Origin: Ciceribacter sichuanensis
GTDB lineage: Bacteria > Pseudomonadota > Alphaproteobacteria > Rhizobiales > Rhizobiaceae
Length of the DNA stretch: 64,000 nt
Direction of reading: 5' to 3'
NCBI RefSeq assembly: GCF_024055605.1
Contig: NZ_JAMXLX010000001.1
Coordinates: 992,001-1,056,000 of the forward strand
Below are positions 51,866-62,105 of this stretch, piece after piece. The notes under the pieces were generated by a model. It was not told the DNA's origin. It worked only from the letters and a program-made list of their open reading frames with translations, and did not search any database. The position numbers were made by a program, and so were the translations under genes. Numbering within the stretch: the first letter of the stretch is position 1; each line of letters opens with the position of its first letter.

Positions 51866-52018
51866 ACGTTTCCCGTCATCCCGGCCTTGTGCCGGGATCC
51901 AGCAGCGCGATGTCCATCGCGCGGAAGACATTTGAAGACACGGCTGTATGAGACTGTTGTCTTCTCGGCTCGCAGACGCTCGCCCGCTGGATTCCTGTGA
52001 CAAGCACAGGAATGACGG
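51866..52018 (+). repeat. MITE-like repeat element, copy B
   Basis: About 153 bp, in the same orientation as copy A (51204). The outer sequences are nearly identical: ACGTTTC and CCGTCATCCCGG at the left; TTGTCTTCTCGGCTCGCAGA through ATTCCTGTGACAAGCACAGG at the right. The central about 45 bp has diverged. Confidence 0.8.
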
Positions 52019-52066
52019 AGAGATAGCGAAACCGTCGACGCGTTCTTGCAAAGATGCAGATAGAAC

Positions 52067-52095
52067 AAAGCCCGGAAACCATGTTTCCGGGCTTT
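52067..52095 (-). terminator. nrdJ terminator
   Basis: A 13-bp perfect hairpin (52067-52079/52083-52095) lies 33 nt past the nrdJ stop. On the minus strand it is followed by a short T-rich stretch (TTTGTTCT). Confidence 0.8.
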
Positions 52096-52128
52096 GCCAG
52101 TCGAAATTTGCTCAATCGGACCTAGAGA

Positions 52129-55100
52129 TCAGCTACACCCGCTCGTCGCGCCGCAGGTGTCGCACTTTTCGCAGGTGCCGTTGCGGACCATGGTGAAGTT
52201 CTGGCACTCGGAGCACATGTTGCCGGTGTAGCCCTGGGCGATCGAGCGCATGCGGCGGTCGGCCTCGAGCTTCTTGGCTTCCGCCTTGGCGGCAGCAGCG
52301 TCGGCGGCAGCCTTGTCGGAGAAGAGCGCGGTCTTGTCCTGGGACTTCTCGTCCGCCACGTCCTCGGCGATCTCCTCGGCCAGTTCCACAGCGCGTTCCT
52401 CGTAATCGCGCTTGAAGGCGACGATTTCGGAGGTCGAGATGGCGGTCGTCACTTCCAGCTTGCGGGCCGCGTTGCCGGAAAATGCCGTCACGTTGGCGCC
52501 ACCGGATGCCTTGGCGGGGGAGGCGGTTGCCGCACCCTTCGGTTCGGCCAGCGAGCGGTCGACATTGCCGTTGGAAACCAGCGTCGGCTTATAGCCGCGG
52601 GTCCAGCCGGTGGAGATCAGGTTGGTCTTGCCTTCCTGGATGCCCTTGCCGAGCGCGGTGTTGGAGAAGTCCGACGTATCGACATGGGCGAGATCGTGAC
52701 GGCCGAGATAGGAGACGGCGAGTTCGCGGAACACGTAGTCGAGGATCGACGTGGCGTTCTTGATCGCGTCATTGCCCTGAACCATGCCGGCCGGCTCGAA
52801 CTTGGTGAAGGTGAAGGCCTCCACATATTCCTCGAGCGGAACGCCGTATTGCAGGCCGAGTGAAATCGCGATGGCGAAGTTGTTCATCATCGCACGGAAG
52901 GCCGCACCTTCCTTGTGCATGTCGATGAAGATCTCGCCGAGGCGACCGTCGCCGAATTCGCCGGTGCGGAGATAAACCTTGTGGCCGCCGACGGTGGCCT
53001 TCTGGGTGTAGCCCTGACGGCGGTTCGGAAGCTTTTCCCGCTCGCGCACGACCCGCTCGATCACCCGTTCGATGATCTTTTCGGTGACGGTGACCGCCTG
53101 TGCGGCAACCGGCTGCTGGATCAGGTCTTCGAGTGCATCCTCGTCTTCCTCGTCCTCGATCAGCGCGGCGTTGAGCGGCTGCGAGAGCTTGGAGCCGTCG
53201 CGATAGAGCGCGTTGGCCTTGAGCGCCAGACGCCACGACAGCATGTAGGCTGCACCGCAATCCTCGACCGTTGCCTCGTTTGGCATGTTGATCGTCTTGG
53301 AGATCGCACCCGAGATGAACGGCTGGGCCGCTGCCATCATGCGGATATGGCTTTCGACCGAGAGGTAGCGCTTGCCGATCTTGCCGCAGGGATTGGCGCA
53401 ATCGAACACGGCCAGATGCTCGGGCTTGAGGAAGGGAGCGCCTTCCAGCGTCATCGCACCGCAGACGTGGATGTTCGCAGCCTCGATTTCCTTCTTCGTG
53501 AAGCCGACATGCTCAAGCAGGTTGAAGCTCATGTCGGAAAGCTGCTCGTCGGAAACCTTGAGCGTGCCCTTCAGGAAGTCGGCGCCGAGCGTCCACTGGT
53601 TGAAGACGAACTTGATGTCGAAGGCGGCCTTCAGCGCGCCGTTGACGGCTTCGATCTTCTCGTCGGTGAAGCCCTTGGCCTTCAGCGTCGACGGGTTGAT
53701 GGCCGGTGCCTGGTTCAGGTTGCCATGGCCGACGGCGTAAGCGTCGATCTCGGCGATCTGGCTCTCGGTGTAGCCGAGGGTGCGCAGCGCTTCCGGAACG
53801 GCAGCGTTGATGATCTTGAAGTAGCCGCCGCCGGCGAGCTTCTTGAACTTCACCAGAGCGAAATCGGGCTCGATGCCGGTCGTGTCGCAATCCATGACCA
53901 GGCCGATCGTGCCGGTCGGGGCGATAACCGAGACCTGCGCGTTGCGGTAGCCATGCTTTTCGCCGAGTTCCAGCGCCTTGTCCCAGGCGGCCTTGGCATG
54001 GGCGATCAGGGCCGGATCGGAGCAATCGGCGTGGATGAGTGCGACCGGATCAACCGACAGGCCTTCATAGCCCGAGGTCTCGCCATGGGCGGCCCGGCGA
54101 TGGTTGCGGATGACGCGCAGCATGTTGTCGCGGTTCGGCGCATAGCCCGGGAACGGACCGAGTTCCGAGGAAATCTCGGCCGAGGTCGCATAGGAAACGC
54201 CGGTCATGATCGCGGTAAGCGCGCCGCAGATGGCGCGGCCTTCAGCCGAGTCGTACGGAATGCCTGACGACATCAGCAGGCCGCCAATATTGGCGTAGCC
54301 GAGGCCGAGCGTGCGGTATTCATAGGAGAGTTCGGCGATCTGGCGCGACGGGAACTGCGCCATCATCACCGATACTTCGAGAACGACGGTCCACAGGCGG
54401 ACGGCGTGTTCGTAGTCGGCGATGTTGATCTTCTTGGTCGCTGCATCCTTGAACTGCAGGAGGTTCAGCGAAGCCAGGTTGCAGGCCGTGTCGTCGAGGA
54501 ACATGTATTCCGAGCACGGGTTCGACGCGCGGATCGGGCCGGCAGCCGGGCAGGTGTGCCAGTCGTTCATCGTCGTGTTGAAATGCAGGCCCGGATCGGC
54601 CGATGCCCAGGCGGCATAGGAGATCTTGTCCCAGAGGTCGCGGGCCTTCAGCGTCTTCATGACGCGTCCGTCCTTGCGGGCGGTCAGGTTCCAGTCACCA
54701 TCATTCTCGACGGCGCGCAGGAAGTCGTCCTTCAGCGAGACGGAGTTGTTGGAGTTCTGGCCGGAAACGGTGAGATAGGCTTCCGAATCCCAGTCCGTGT
54801 CATAGGTCTTGAACTCAAGATCCTTGTAGCCCTGCTGGGCGAACTGGATGACGCGCTTGATGTAGTTTTCCGGAACCTGGTCCTTCTTGGCCGCGCGGAT
54901 TTCACGCTTCAGAGCCGGGTTCTCGTTCGGGTCGAAGCAGGCGTCGTTGTCGGCCGTGCAGTTGACGCAGGCCTTCATGATGGCCTTGAGGTGCTTGGCG
55001 ACGATCTTGGAGCCAGTGACCAGCGCCGCAACCTTCTGCTCTTCCTTCACCTTCCAGTCGATATAGGCTTCGATATCCGGATGGTCGATGTCGACGACGA

Positions 55101-55941
55101 CCATCTTCGCGGCACGGCGGGTCGTGCCGCCCGACTTGATGGCGCCGGCGGCGCGGTCGCCGATCTTCAGGAAGCTCATCAGGCCGGACGAGCGGCCGCC
55201 GCCGGAAAGCTTTTCGCCTTCGCCGCGCAGATAGGAGAAGTTGGAGCCGGTGCCGGAGCCGTATTTGAACAGGCGTGCTTCACGGACCCAGAGGTCCATG
55301 ATGCCGCCCTCGTTGACGAGGTCGTCCTCCACGGACTGGATGAAGCAGGCATGCGGCTGCGGATGCTCATAGGCCGACTTGGACTTGACGAGCTTGCCGG
55401 TGAAGGGGTCGACGTAGAAATGGCCCTGGCCGGGACCGTCGATGCCATAGGCCCAATGCAGGCCGGTGTTGAACCACTGCGGGGAATTCGGAGCCACGCG
55501 CTGGGTGGCGAGCATGTAGGCAAGCTCGTCCCGGAAGGCGAGGGCATCTTCCTCGGACGTGAAATACTTGCCCTTCCAGCCCCAGTAGGTCCAGGTGCCG
55601 GCGAGACGGTCGAAGACCTGGCGGGCGTCGCTTTCGGAACCGAATCGCTCGTTCTCGGGAAGCGCCTTCAGGGCTTCGGCGTCGGGTACGGAGCGCCACA
55701 GGAAGGAGGGGACGTCATTCTCCTCGACCTTTTTCAGCGCCTTCGGCACACCGGCCTTGCGGAAATACTTCTGCGCGAGAACGTCGGTCGCAACCTGGCT
55801 GAACTGAGCCGGAACATCGATATCCGCCGCCCGGAAGACGATCGAACCGTCGGGGTTCTTGATCTCGCTCACGGCCTTGCGGAATTCGATCTCCGCATAG
55901 GCCGATTGGCCTGGCTTGGTAAAACGTCGTTCGATACGCAT
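52129..55941 (-). CDS. nrdJ: adenosylcobalamin-dependent (class II) ribonucleoside-diphosphate reductase
   Basis: 1270 residues from the ATG at 55941 ([23 protein letters not shown]), chosen because CGAGGGACGAAG precedes it; an ATG 27 bases earlier lacks a ribosome-binding site. Conserved parts include [63 protein letters not shown] and [23 protein letters not shown]-terminal zinc-ribbon-like tail has CSECQNF and [14 protein letters not shown]. It makes deoxyribonucleotides using a B12-derived radical and works with or without oxygen. No cobalamin riboswitch was seen; two NrdR-like boxes lie upstream. Confidence 0.97.
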   Translation of the reverse strand: MRIERRFTKPGQSAYAEIEFRKAVSEIKNPDGSIVFRAADIDVPAQFSQVATDVLAQKYFRKAGVPKALKKVEENDVPSFLWRSVPDAEALKALPENERFGSESDARQVFDRLAGTWTYWGWKGKYFTSEEDALAFRDELAYMLATQRVAPNSPQWFNTGLHWAYGIDGPGQGHFYVDPFTGKLVKSKSAYEHPQPHACFIQSVEDDLVNEGGIMDLWVREARLFKYGSGTGSNFSYLRGEGEKLSGGGRSSGLMSFLKIGDRAAGAIKSGGTTRRAAKMVVVDIDHPDIEAYIDWKVKEEQKVAALVTGSKIVAKHLKAIMKACVNCTADNDACFDPNENPALKREIRAAKKDQVPENYIKRVIQFAQQGYKDLEFKTYDTDWDSEAYLTVSGQNSNNSVSLKDDFLRAVENDGDWNLTARKDGRVMKTLKARDLWDKISYAAWASADPGLHFNTTMNDWHTCPAAGPIRASNPCSEYMFLDDTACNLASLNLLQFKDAATKKINIADYEHAVRLWTVVLEVSVMMAQFPSRQIAELSYEYRTLGLGYANIGGLLMSSGIPYDSAEGRAICGALTAIMTGVSYATSAEISSELGPFPGYAPNRDNMLRVIRNHRRAAHGETSGYEGLSVDPVALIHADCSDPALIAHAKAAWDKALELGEKHGYRNAQVSVIAPTGTIGLVMDCDTTGIEPDFALVKFKKLAGGGYFKIINAAVPEALRTLGYTESQIAEIDAYAVGHGNLNQAPAINPSTLKAKGFTDEKIEAVNGALKAAFDIKFVFNQWTLGADFLKGTLKVSDEQLSDMSFNLLEHVGFTKKEIEAANIHVCGAMTLEGAPFLKPEHLAVFDCANPCGKIGKRYLSVESHIRMMAAAQPFISGAISKTINMPNEATVEDCGAAYMLSWRLALKANALYRDGSKLSQPLNAALIEDEEDEDALEDLIQQPVAAQAVTVTEKIIERVIERVVREREKLPNRRQGYTQKATVGGHKVYLRTGEFGDGRLGEIFIDMHKEGAAFRAMMNNFAIAISLGLQYGVPLEEYVEAFTFTKFEPAGMVQGNDAIKNATSILDYVFRELAVSYLGRHDLAHVDTSDFSNTALGKGIQEGKTNLISTGWTRGYKPTLVSNGNVDRSLAEPKGAATASPAKASGGANVTAFSGNAARKLEVTTAISTSEIVAFKRDYEERAVELAEEIAEDVADEKSQDKTALFSDKAAADAAAAKAEAKKLEADRRMRSIAQGYTGNMCSECQNFTMVRNGTCEKCDTCGATSGCS

Positions 55942-56060
55942 CTTCGTCCCTCGCATCTGGCGCGCCATTATAGGCGCAAAAAGCCCCGTCCGTCTGCAAG
56001 CGCTTGCCGCGCAGCCGGTTTGTCATTTCGTCCGTCAGGTCATTCATCCGGAGATGAGTG

Positions 56061-56109
56061 TCCGTCTATATTGTGTTGATTACGGCTGCAAGCCTACTAG
56101 ATATAGTGT
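56061..56109 (-). promoter_or_regulatory. paired NrdR-box-like sites upstream of nrdJ
   Basis: Two sites resemble the NrdR palindrome ACACWATATATWGTGT: 56061-56076 (12 of 16 positions) and 56094-56109 (13 of 16). Their spacing (33 bp centre to centre, about three helical turns) is the usual layout for NrdR. They lie about 120-170 bp upstream of the nrdJ start. NrdR represses ribonucleotide reductase genes in response to dATP/ATP. Confidence 0.55.
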
Positions 56110-56748
56110 TAACAAGTTCTTGCTGCCAGTCCCCAATCGCGTTTTGGCGGCCAAAATCGCACACGCAATCACCGGTTCGACGCAGCTCCTCATGAACCGG
56201 CGCCCCGCACTCGATTGTCGATTTTTTTGAAACGAACCGGCCTCGTTACCGTCCGGTCCAGTCGCCGCCGCAACATAAGGAAGCATTAACTTTGAAAGAG
56301 CCGATTCCGTCAAGGGCTGGTTTGATGCGAAATGGTTAATACCACATCTTGTGGCTCCCGGCTGTGGAAAACGGGGATAGAGGCGAATCCAAGGAAATCA
56401 GTGGTTTGTGAGCGATGCCTCAAGCGGGAGGCGTTGCCTGTGGCAAAAATGCAGCCAGGCACATCGTCGCCTGTGCCAATCCGGCACGCCCTCTGCATCT
56501 GCGATACCGTGCAGGCGAATGATGGATGCTGCGGCGCACATTGATTCGCGGCGATGCCAACCAGATAGGCCGGGTGCTATGCAGGATTCTGTCAAAAAAG
56601 TGATCGTGTCGAAAAAATGGGTGCAAAGTGCAACCAATTTGAAACAGATATCCTGCAAAATCATGCCAAGTTGACCCCAAATGACTTGCGGGTTGTAAGG
56701 GACGGGCTGCCGCCGAGCATGAGCCGGGCCGCCCCACAGGATATCCAC
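56110..56748. other. intergenic region between nrdJ and the chemotaxis receptor gene
   Basis: About 640 bp with no convincing gene. It holds a perfect short palindrome CCACA-TCT-TGTGG at 56342-56354 and a nearby CTGTGGAAAAC, partly like a DnaA box, plus A-rich stretches. Promoters for nrdJ and the receptor must lie here, but no clear -35/-10 pair was recognised. Confidence 0.4.
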
Positions 56749-58653
56749 ATGAACATCGTCAATCTGTCTATCCTGAAGAAGATCAGTCTTCTGGTCGTTC
56801 TTATGGGCTGTGCTGCCGGCATTATCGCCGCGGTCGGCGCGCAGGGGCTCTTCTCCCTCGGTTCGTCTCTGAAGGATACGGGCGCTCGGGAGGAAGTGGC
56901 GCGCGAAGCCATGGATCTTCGCGTCGACATCATCGCCATCAGCCGCATGACCTACCAGCTTGCGCTTGCACCGGAAAAGGCCGCCGATTTCGCCGCAGAG
57001 ACGGACAAGCGCTCCAAGGAGATGCTGGATCGTCTGCCGAAGATCGCCTCGACGGCAGACGCCAACGAGCAAAAGCTGTTGGAAGACATCCGCGTTACGC
57101 TGAACGCCTATTTCGGCAAGATCCGTGAAATGGTGGCTGTTGCCGGAACCGAGGCCGGCAAGGATCGCGCGGTGATGGCTGCCGAACTCGACAAGGTTCT
57201 GGACGCCCAGAAGACCGTGACAAGCACCGTCAAGCTCTACAGCACCTCGTCGGCCGAATCACTTGCGAAGTCCCGCGCCGATGCGCTCGCAGCTTCCGGC
57301 CTGACGGTTACCGTTCTTTTTGCAACGGCCGTCTTCTGTATCGTTGCCGGCGTTGCCGCGAGCTTCCTGCTGGCAAGCCGCGGCATCGTGAAGCCGATCC
57401 GGCACCTCACCGACGTCATGTCCAGCCTCGCCGCCGGCAAGCTCGGCGAGACCATTCCCGGCACCGACCGCAAGGACGAGATCGGCGAGATGGCGCGGGC
57501 GCTGCAGGTCTTTCAGGCCAATGAACAGCAGATGCGGGAAATGGAAACCCAGGAAGCTGCGCTGCACGCCCAGAGCAAGGATCTCCAGAGCAGCATCAGC
57601 GGTATCGTCGCCGCTGCCGTTGCCGGCGATTTCAGCAAGCGCATCTCCAAGACCTATGAGGATGAGGACCTGCAGCGTTTTGCAGCAAGCGTCAACGAAC
57701 TCGTGGAGAGTGTTGACCGGGGCGTCACCGAAGTCCGCCGCGTCGTGGCAGCACTGTCGGATGCCGACCTGATGCAGCAAATGCAGGGCCAGTTCCAGGG
57801 CGCATTCGCCGAACTCCAGGCGAACGTCAACACAACCATGGATACGCTACGCGGCACGATGCTGAATATCCGCTCGGTGGCCGGCACGATCACCTCCAAC
57901 TCCGGTGAACTGAGCTCTGCCGCCAACCAGCTGGCCCGACGCACCGAACAGCAGGCAGCGGCACTAGAAGAAACCGCAGCCGCGCTCGAGGAGATCACCA
58001 CGACCGTCCGTACCTCCAGCGAGCGTGCAAACGAAGCAAGCCGCATGGTGCACGAGACGAAGGAAAGCGCCGGCAAGTCGGGCGCCATCGTCCGCAGCGC
58101 CATCGACGCCATGGGCCGTATCGAGCAGTCCTCGCACAAGATCAGCCAGATCATCTCGGTGATCGACGAGATCGCCTTCCAGACCAACCTGCTGGCGCTC
58201 AACGCCGGCGTGGAGGCTGCCCGTGCGGGCGAGGCAGGCCGTGGTTTTGCCGTCGTTGCCCAGGAAGTTCGCGAGCTCGCCCAGCGCTCCGCCAACGCCG
58301 CCAAGGAAATCAAGACGCTGATCACGGCGTCGGCCGAGGAAGTGAACGGCGGGGTCTCGCTGGTGCTGTCCACTGGCAAGGCGCTGACCGAGATCGAGGA
58401 TCTGGTTAACCGCGTCAACGACCATGTGGCAAGCATTGCCCGTGCCTCCCAGGAGCAATCCTCGGCGCTCGGCGAGATCAACACCTCGGTCAACCACATG
58501 GACCAGATGACACAGCAGAACGCCGCCATGGTGGAAGAAACCACCGCTTCCAGCGAGGTGCTGGCCGGCGAAGCCCGTCAGCTACAGGAACAGCTCGGCC
58601 GCTTCCGTCTGGAAAGCGGATCCTATGCGGGCCAGTCGCGCTACGCTGCGTAA
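56749..58653 (+). CDS. methyl-accepting chemotaxis protein
   Basis: 634 residues from the ATG at 56749 ([20 protein letters not shown]), with AGGA 8 nt upstream. TM1 is about 10-32 and TM2 about 183-208, with a periplasmic helical sensor domain between. A HAMP domain follows ([20 protein letters not shown]), a second HAMP-like segment (about 285-340), and the signalling domain with the hairpin tip [43 protein letters not shown]. The extreme C-terminus lacks the NWETF-type CheR tether. The ligand is unknown. A strong terminator follows. Confidence 0.93.
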   Translation: MNIVNLSILKKISLLVVLMGCAAGIIAAVGAQGLFSLGSSLKDTGAREEVAREAMDLRVDIIAISRMTYQLALAPEKAADFAAETDKRSKEMLDRLPKIASTADANEQKLLEDIRVTLNAYFGKIREMVAVAGTEAGKDRAVMAAELDKVLDAQKTVTSTVKLYSTSSAESLAKSRADALAASGLTVTVLFATAVFCIVAGVAASFLLASRGIVKPIRHLTDVMSSLAAGKLGETIPGTDRKDEIGEMARALQVFQANEQQMREMETQEAALHAQSKDLQSSISGIVAAAVAGDFSKRISKTYEDEDLQRFAASVNELVESVDRGVTEVRRVVAALSDADLMQQMQGQFQGAFAELQANVNTTMDTLRGTMLNIRSVAGTITSNSGELSSAANQLARRTEQQAAALEETAAALEEITTTVRTSSERANEASRMVHETKESAGKSGAIVRSAIDAMGRIEQSSHKISQIISVIDEIAFQTNLLALNAGVEAARAGEAGRGFAVVAQEVRELAQRSANAAKEIKTLITASAEEVNGGVSLVLSTGKALTEIEDLVNRVNDHVASIARASQEQSSALGEINTSVNHMDQMTQQNAAMVEETTASSEVLAGEARQLQEQLGRFRLESGSYAGQSRYAA

Positions 58654-58679
58654 CGCCGCTTGTCATTTTCACAATCGAC

Positions 58680-58707
58680 GGCGCCGCAGCGATGCGGCGC
58701 CTTTTTT
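58680..58707 (+). terminator. terminator after the chemotaxis receptor gene
   Basis: GGCGCCGCA (58680-58688) pairs with TGCGGCGCC (58693-58701) around loop GCGA, followed by TTTTTT. Canonical intrinsic terminator. Confidence 0.93.
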
Positions 58708-58734
58708 GTTTGGTACGCTCAGCAACTTATATGT

Positions 58735-58775
58735 TCAACCAATTGGTTGACTATCGTGGCTCATCGAAATATATT
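58735..58775 (+). promoter_or_regulatory. promoter with overlapping palindromic operator for the ArsR-SRPBCC pair
   Basis: The perfect 16-bp palindrome TCAACCAATTGGTTGA (58735-58750) overlaps a -35 TTGACT (58747-58752). A 17-nt spacer leads to TATATT (58770-58775). A third half-site, GGTTGA, occurs in the first codons of the gene (58785-58790). The predicted start near 58782 touches the ATG at 58783, so the message may be leaderless. Autorepression by the ArsR product is the natural reading. Confidence 0.7.
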
Positions 58776-58782
58776 TAACATT

Positions 58783-59151
58783 ATGGTTGAATATATGAAT
58801 CCCGTTCTGGACGACATCTTTCGCGCTCTCGGCGATGCCACGCGTCGGCGGATGCTGCGCGATCTCGCTTCTGGAGAGCGGACGGTCAGTCAGCTTGCCG
58901 CGCCCTTCGATATGTCTCTGGCGGCGGCCTCCAAGCACATCAAGGTGCTTGAAGGAGCCGGTCTGATTCGACGGGACGTGAAGGGCCGCACCCATTTCTG
59001 CACTCTTGAGCCGGGGCCTCTCGCCAGGGCGCATGAATGGCTTGAATTCTACGAGCGCTTCTGGACCGGCCGTCTCGATGAGCTCGAGCGCTTGCTTCGT
59101 GAGGAGGACGGGCATGAGGCCCGGACCCGTGAAAGAGGAGAAGAGCAATGA
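58783..59151 (+). CDS. ArsR/SmtB-type HTH transcriptional regulator
   Basis: 122 residues from the ATG at 58783 (MVEYMNPVLDDIFRALGDATRRRMLRDLASGERTVSQLAAPFDMSLAAASKHIKVLEGAGLIRRDVKGR). The winged helix with the recognition helix SLAAASKHIKVLE is clear. The metal-binding cysteines of ArsR/SmtB are absent, as in the subgroup paired with SRPBCC genes. The MVEY opening is common in that subgroup. A second ATG at 58795 is possible. It overlaps the next gene by four bases. Confidence 0.88.
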   Translation: MVEYMNPVLDDIFRALGDATRRRMLRDLASGERTVSQLAAPFDMSLAAASKHIKVLEGAGLIRRDVKGRTHFCTLEPGPLARAHEWLEFYERFWTGRLDELERLLREEDGHEARTRERGEEQ

Positions 59152-59681
59152 CCGAACTTGCAGGCATACATGCCTTTGGCGAGCTGATCGAGCCCGCCAC
59201 CCTGAAGATCGAGCGGCTTCTGCCCGGACCCGTCGAACGCGTCTGGTCCTATCTCACGGACAGTGACCTGCGCCGAAAGTGGCTCGCTTCCGGAACGATG
59301 GAAATGAAGCCGGGAGCGCCCTTCGAACTCGTCTGGCGAAACGATGAGTTGACTGATCCGCCCGGCAAACGCCCTGACAAATTTCCGCAGGAACACCGCA
59401 TGCAGAGCCGCGTCATCGAAGTGGATCCGCCGCAGCGTCTTGTGTTCTCCTGGGGAGAGCGAGGTGAGGTGTCCTTTACTCTGGAGCCGAGAGGTGGCGA
59501 GGTGCTGATGACCGTCATTCACCGGCGGATCAGCGACCGGACCAACGAGATCATGATCGGCGCCGGCTGGCACATGCATCTCGAAGTGCTCGCTGCGGCA
59601 CTTTCGGGCGGACGCACCGAGCCGTTCTGGGATGGCTGGGCGCGCCTGCGCCAGGAATACGAACGCCGGCTGCCGGGTTGA
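59148..59681 (+). CDS. SRPBCC (AHSA1-like) domain protein
   Basis: 177 residues. The START-like fold is seen in LKIERLLPGPVERVWSYLTDSDLRRKWLASGTMEMKPGAPFELVW and the C-terminal GWHMHLEVLAAALSGGRTEPFWDGWARLRQEYERRL. These proteins usually bind hydrophobic ligands; no enzymatic residues are evident. It is coupled to the upstream ArsR gene by an ATGA overlap, so it is the likely effector or target in a two-gene repressor unit. Confidence 0.85.
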   Translation: MTELAGIHAFGELIEPATLKIERLLPGPVERVWSYLTDSDLRRKWLASGTMEMKPGAPFELVWRNDELTDPPGKRPDKFPQEHRMQSRVIEVDPPQRLVFSWGERGEVSFTLEPRGGEVLMTVIHRRISDRTNEIMIGAGWHMHLEVLAAALSGGRTEPFWDGWARLRQEYERRLPG

Positions 59682-59720
59682 CGTGTGTTCCAAGGTTCCG
59701 GGCGCGATGCCGGCGAACCA

Positions 59721-60503
59721 TCAGGCTGTCGGCACGGTACCGCCGTCGATGACAAACTCCGTGCCGGTGATCGCGCCGGCACGCGGCGAAACCACGAAGG
59801 CGATGAGATCTGCCACCTCGCGCGGTTTTGCCGGGCGACCGAGCGGGATGCCGCCAAGTGCGTTCATGATAATCTTCTTGCCACCTTCATAGTCCGTACC
59901 CGCCTGATTGGCGAGGCGCTCTGCCAAGGCGACGGCCGCTTCCGTCTCGACCCAGCCCGGCGAAATGCGAACCACTCGTATGCCTTTCGGCGTTACCTCC
60001 TTCGAGAGGCTCTTGCTGTAGGTGGAAAGCGCAGCCTTCGCCGCCGCATAGGCCGTGGTGGACTCCGGCAGGGGCAGTTCGTGCTGGATGGATGTAACAT
60101 GTACGATGACACCGGCTCCACGCTCGATCATGCCCGGAAGCAATGCCCGGTCGAGGCGAACGGAGGGCAGGAGATTGTGGCTCAATTCCCTGAGCCATTC
60201 GTCGTCATCCAGGGCGGCGAAACCGCCGGGAGGGGCCGTGGAGCCACCCACCACGTTGACAAGGATGTCCACGCCGCCGAGATGCCCCACGGCTGCGGCC
60301 GCGACCTTCGCGCAGCCCTCGCTTGTGGTGATGTCCGCCGCAACATAGTGGGCCTTTTCCGAAGCGACGTCCGGCGGGTTGCGCGCCGTCGCCATCACTC
60401 TTGCACCTGCCTGATGCAAAGCATCCACCACGGCGGCGCCGACGCCTTTCGTGCCGCCCGTCACCAATGCGCGGGCATCTCTGAGGCCGAGGTCGAAACT
60501 CAT
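59721..60503 (-). CDS. SDR family NAD(P)-dependent oxidoreductase
   Basis: 260 residues. The nucleotide-binding motif is [15 protein letters not shown], the NVVGG segment follows (VNVVGGST), and the catalytic Tyr-x3-Lys is [13 protein letters not shown]-terminal [18 protein letters not shown] is standard for the classical SDR group. The substrate is unknown. Its start overlaps the preceding SnoaL-like gene by four bases, so the two are one transcription unit. The opposite-strand HxlR gene is the likely regulator. Confidence 0.92.
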   Translation of the reverse strand: MSFDLGLRDARALVTGGTKGVGAAVVDALHQAGARVMATARNPPDVASEKAHYVAADITTSEGCAKVAAAAVGHLGGVDILVNVVGGSTAPPGGFAALDDDEWLRELSHNLLPSVRLDRALLPGMIERGAGVIVHVTSIQHELPLPESTTAYAAAKAALSTYSKSLSKEVTPKGIRVVRISPGWVETEAAVALAERLANQAGTDYEGGKKIIMNALGGIPLGRPAKPREVADLIAFVVSPRAGAITGTEFVIDGGTVPTA

Positions 60504-60826
60504 AGGGTGATCTCCAGTCTTGCGATCGCCTCGCCTTCCAGCACGAAGGTGTATTTCAGATCGACGGGGCTTCCGGGGAAGTTGCCCGTGACGCGGCCGG
60601 TGACGACAATGCTGCCGTCTTTTTCGGTGACCGCGATGGGCTCGCTGACATAGTCGAATTTCGCGGAAGCATTCGACTTCCAGCGTCGTATCGCAGCCCG
60701 GCCGGTATGCGTCTTTCCTTCATCGACAACGATGGCGTTCTCGGTAAAACATTGTGTCATGGCTGCGCTGTCGATCCGGTCGGCGGCGAAATAGGCTGCG
60801 ATCGGTTTCGGCAAGGTGATCGGCAT
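60500..60826 (-). CDS. SnoaL-like (NTF2-fold) protein
   Basis: 108 residues: [66 protein letters not shown], a cone-shaped alpha+beta NTF2 pattern. The family binds small hydrophobic molecules or acts as cyclase or isomerase; function here is unknown. First gene of the SnoaL-SDR unit, 54 nt from the divergent HxlR start. Confidence 0.82.
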   Translation of the reverse strand: MPITLPKPIAAYFAADRIDSAAMTQCFTENAIVVDEGKTHTGRAAIRRWKSNASAKFDYVSEPIAVTEKDGSIVVTGRVTGNFPGSPVDLKYTFVLEGEAIARLEITL

Positions 60827-60880
60827 TGCGGTTCTCCCGGTTCGTTTGCTTTACCGAAGAGATCGCTCTATCCTGAAAAA

Positions 60881-61291
60881 ATGACAAGAACGCACGAAAA
60901 AGTAAGGTACTCACCTAAAGGTAAGGAACACGGATATACGAGGGATACTGCGGCGGAAGGTGTCGAAAAGGCTTTGAAATTTCTCGAAGGCCGATGGAAA
61001 CTTGTGATCCTGTTCCATCTTTTCGGCGGCCGGGTTCTTCGCTTTTCCGATCTGGAGCGGGCAATTCCTGGTGTCTCTCAGAAGATGCTCATTCAGCAGC
61101 TCCGGCAGCTGGAAAATGACGGCATCGTGCGGCGCATCGTTCACCATCAGGTGCCGCCGAAGGTGGAATATTGCCTGACGGAATGGGGGCAGGCGCTGTG
61201 CCCCGCGCTCGACTCATTGCTGACCTGGGCCGCACTCCGCGAGGACATGTCCGTGGCAGCTGCCGGATCCGACGGAGAAGGGGCAGGCTGA
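60881..61291 (+). CDS. HxlR family transcriptional regulator
   Basis: 136 residues from the ATG at 60881 (MTRTHEKVRYSPKGKEHGYTRDTAAEGVEKALKFLEGRWKLVILFHLFGGRVLRFSDLERAIPGVSQKMLIQQLRQLENDGIVRRIVH). The GRWKLVILFHL and ISQKMLxQxLRxLExDGIVxR patterns define the HxlR winged helix. C-terminal PPKVEYCLTEWGQALCPALDSL is also typical. It is divergent from the SnoaL-SDR pair with a 54-nt shared promoter region, which points to control of that pair. Confidence 0.92.
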   Translation: MTRTHEKVRYSPKGKEHGYTRDTAAEGVEKALKFLEGRWKLVILFHLFGGRVLRFSDLERAIPGVSQKMLIQQLRQLENDGIVRRIVHHQVPPKVEYCLTEWGQALCPALDSLLTWAALREDMSVAAAGSDGEGAG

Positions 61292-61324
61292 TGCGGGTGA
61301 AGGGACACATTGGGTCGAAACGCG

Positions 61325-61349
61325 AAAAAGCCCGCCATCCGGCGGGCTT
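61325..61349 (-). terminator. gpt terminator
   Basis: AAGCCCGCC (61328-61336) pairs with GGCGGGCTT (61341-61349) around loop ATCC. Read on the minus strand it runs into a T5 stretch, giving a canonical terminator 27 nt past the gpt stop. It also lies 34 nt past the convergent HxlR gene. Confidence 0.88.
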
Positions 61350-61375
61350 CCAGCGTCAGTGTGGGACTGGAAGAA

Positions 61376-61873
61376 TCAGCCCTTGCTGCCCTTGGCGATC
61401 GGCTCCTGATAGGTGAAGCCCATGTCCCAGGGGAAGTAGATCCAGGTGTCCTGCGAAACCTCGGTGACGAAGGTATCGATGGTGGGGACGCCCTTCGGCT
61501 TTGCGTAGACGCAGGCAAAGTGTGCCTTCGGCAGCATTTCGCGCACTTCCAGTGCCGTCTTGCCCGTGTCGGTAAGGTCGTCAACCACGAGCACGCCGGC
61601 GCCACCGTCCGTGGCAAGCTCGGGCGTGATGCCCTTCAGGAGCTGCGTTTCGCCCTGATTGACGTAATCGTGGCGGGTGGCGATGCACACGGTATCGATC
61701 AGGCGGATATTGAGTTCGCGCGAAATGATCGCCGCCGGTACGAGACCGCCGCGGGTGATACAGACGATACCACGGAATTCCTGATTGAGGCTTGCCAGCC
61801 GCCAGGCAAGAGCGCGCGCATCGCGGTGGAACTGATCCCAGGAGACGGGAAAGGCTTTATCGGGCAGGGACAT
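61376..61873 (-). CDS. gpt: xanthine(-guanine) phosphoribosyltransferase
   Basis: 165 residues from the ATG at 61873 ([27 protein letters not shown]). The PRPP loop is [37 protein letters not shown] is the PPi-binding part, and [20 protein letters not shown] the C-terminal purine-site region. It salvages xanthine and guanine to nucleotides. Longer in-frame versions upstream are not supported. A GGAG sits 11 nt before the ATG. Confidence 0.93.
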   Translation of the reverse strand: MSLPDKAFPVSWDQFHRDARALAWRLASLNQEFRGIVCITRGGLVPAAIISRELNIRLIDTVCIATRHDYVNQGETQLLKGITPELATDGGAGVLVVDDLTDTGKTALEVREMLPKAHFACVYAKPKGVPTIDTFVTEVSQDTWIYFPWDMGFTYQEPIAKGSKG

Positions 61874-62105
61874 CAGACTAAAAGCTCCGCAAGGGCGAGG
61901 GTTTCGTATTCGCCGGCCGGCCGGCATCCTTTTTGAAGACCGGTCCGTTGCGGAGCTGCACGTCGTCATCGACGCGTCATTGCCAAAAACGGCAAACGCG
62001 CGGACAAGCCGCGCGAGTGTCGCCCACAAAGGGGTCAGGTCTCTGGCCGCTGCTATTAGCGGCATTTCGGGGCCGAAGGCAAGGGCTTCTCGGCCCTCTC
62101 CAGCC

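Noticed and set aside
51126..52128. CRISPR array
   Set aside because: There are only two repeat copies, about 660 bp apart, each 155 bp with inverted ends; there are no regular spacers or cas genes.
55942..56748. Cobalamin riboswitch before nrdJ
   Set aside because: No B12-box-like GCCACTG sequence with appropriate surrounding stems was found.
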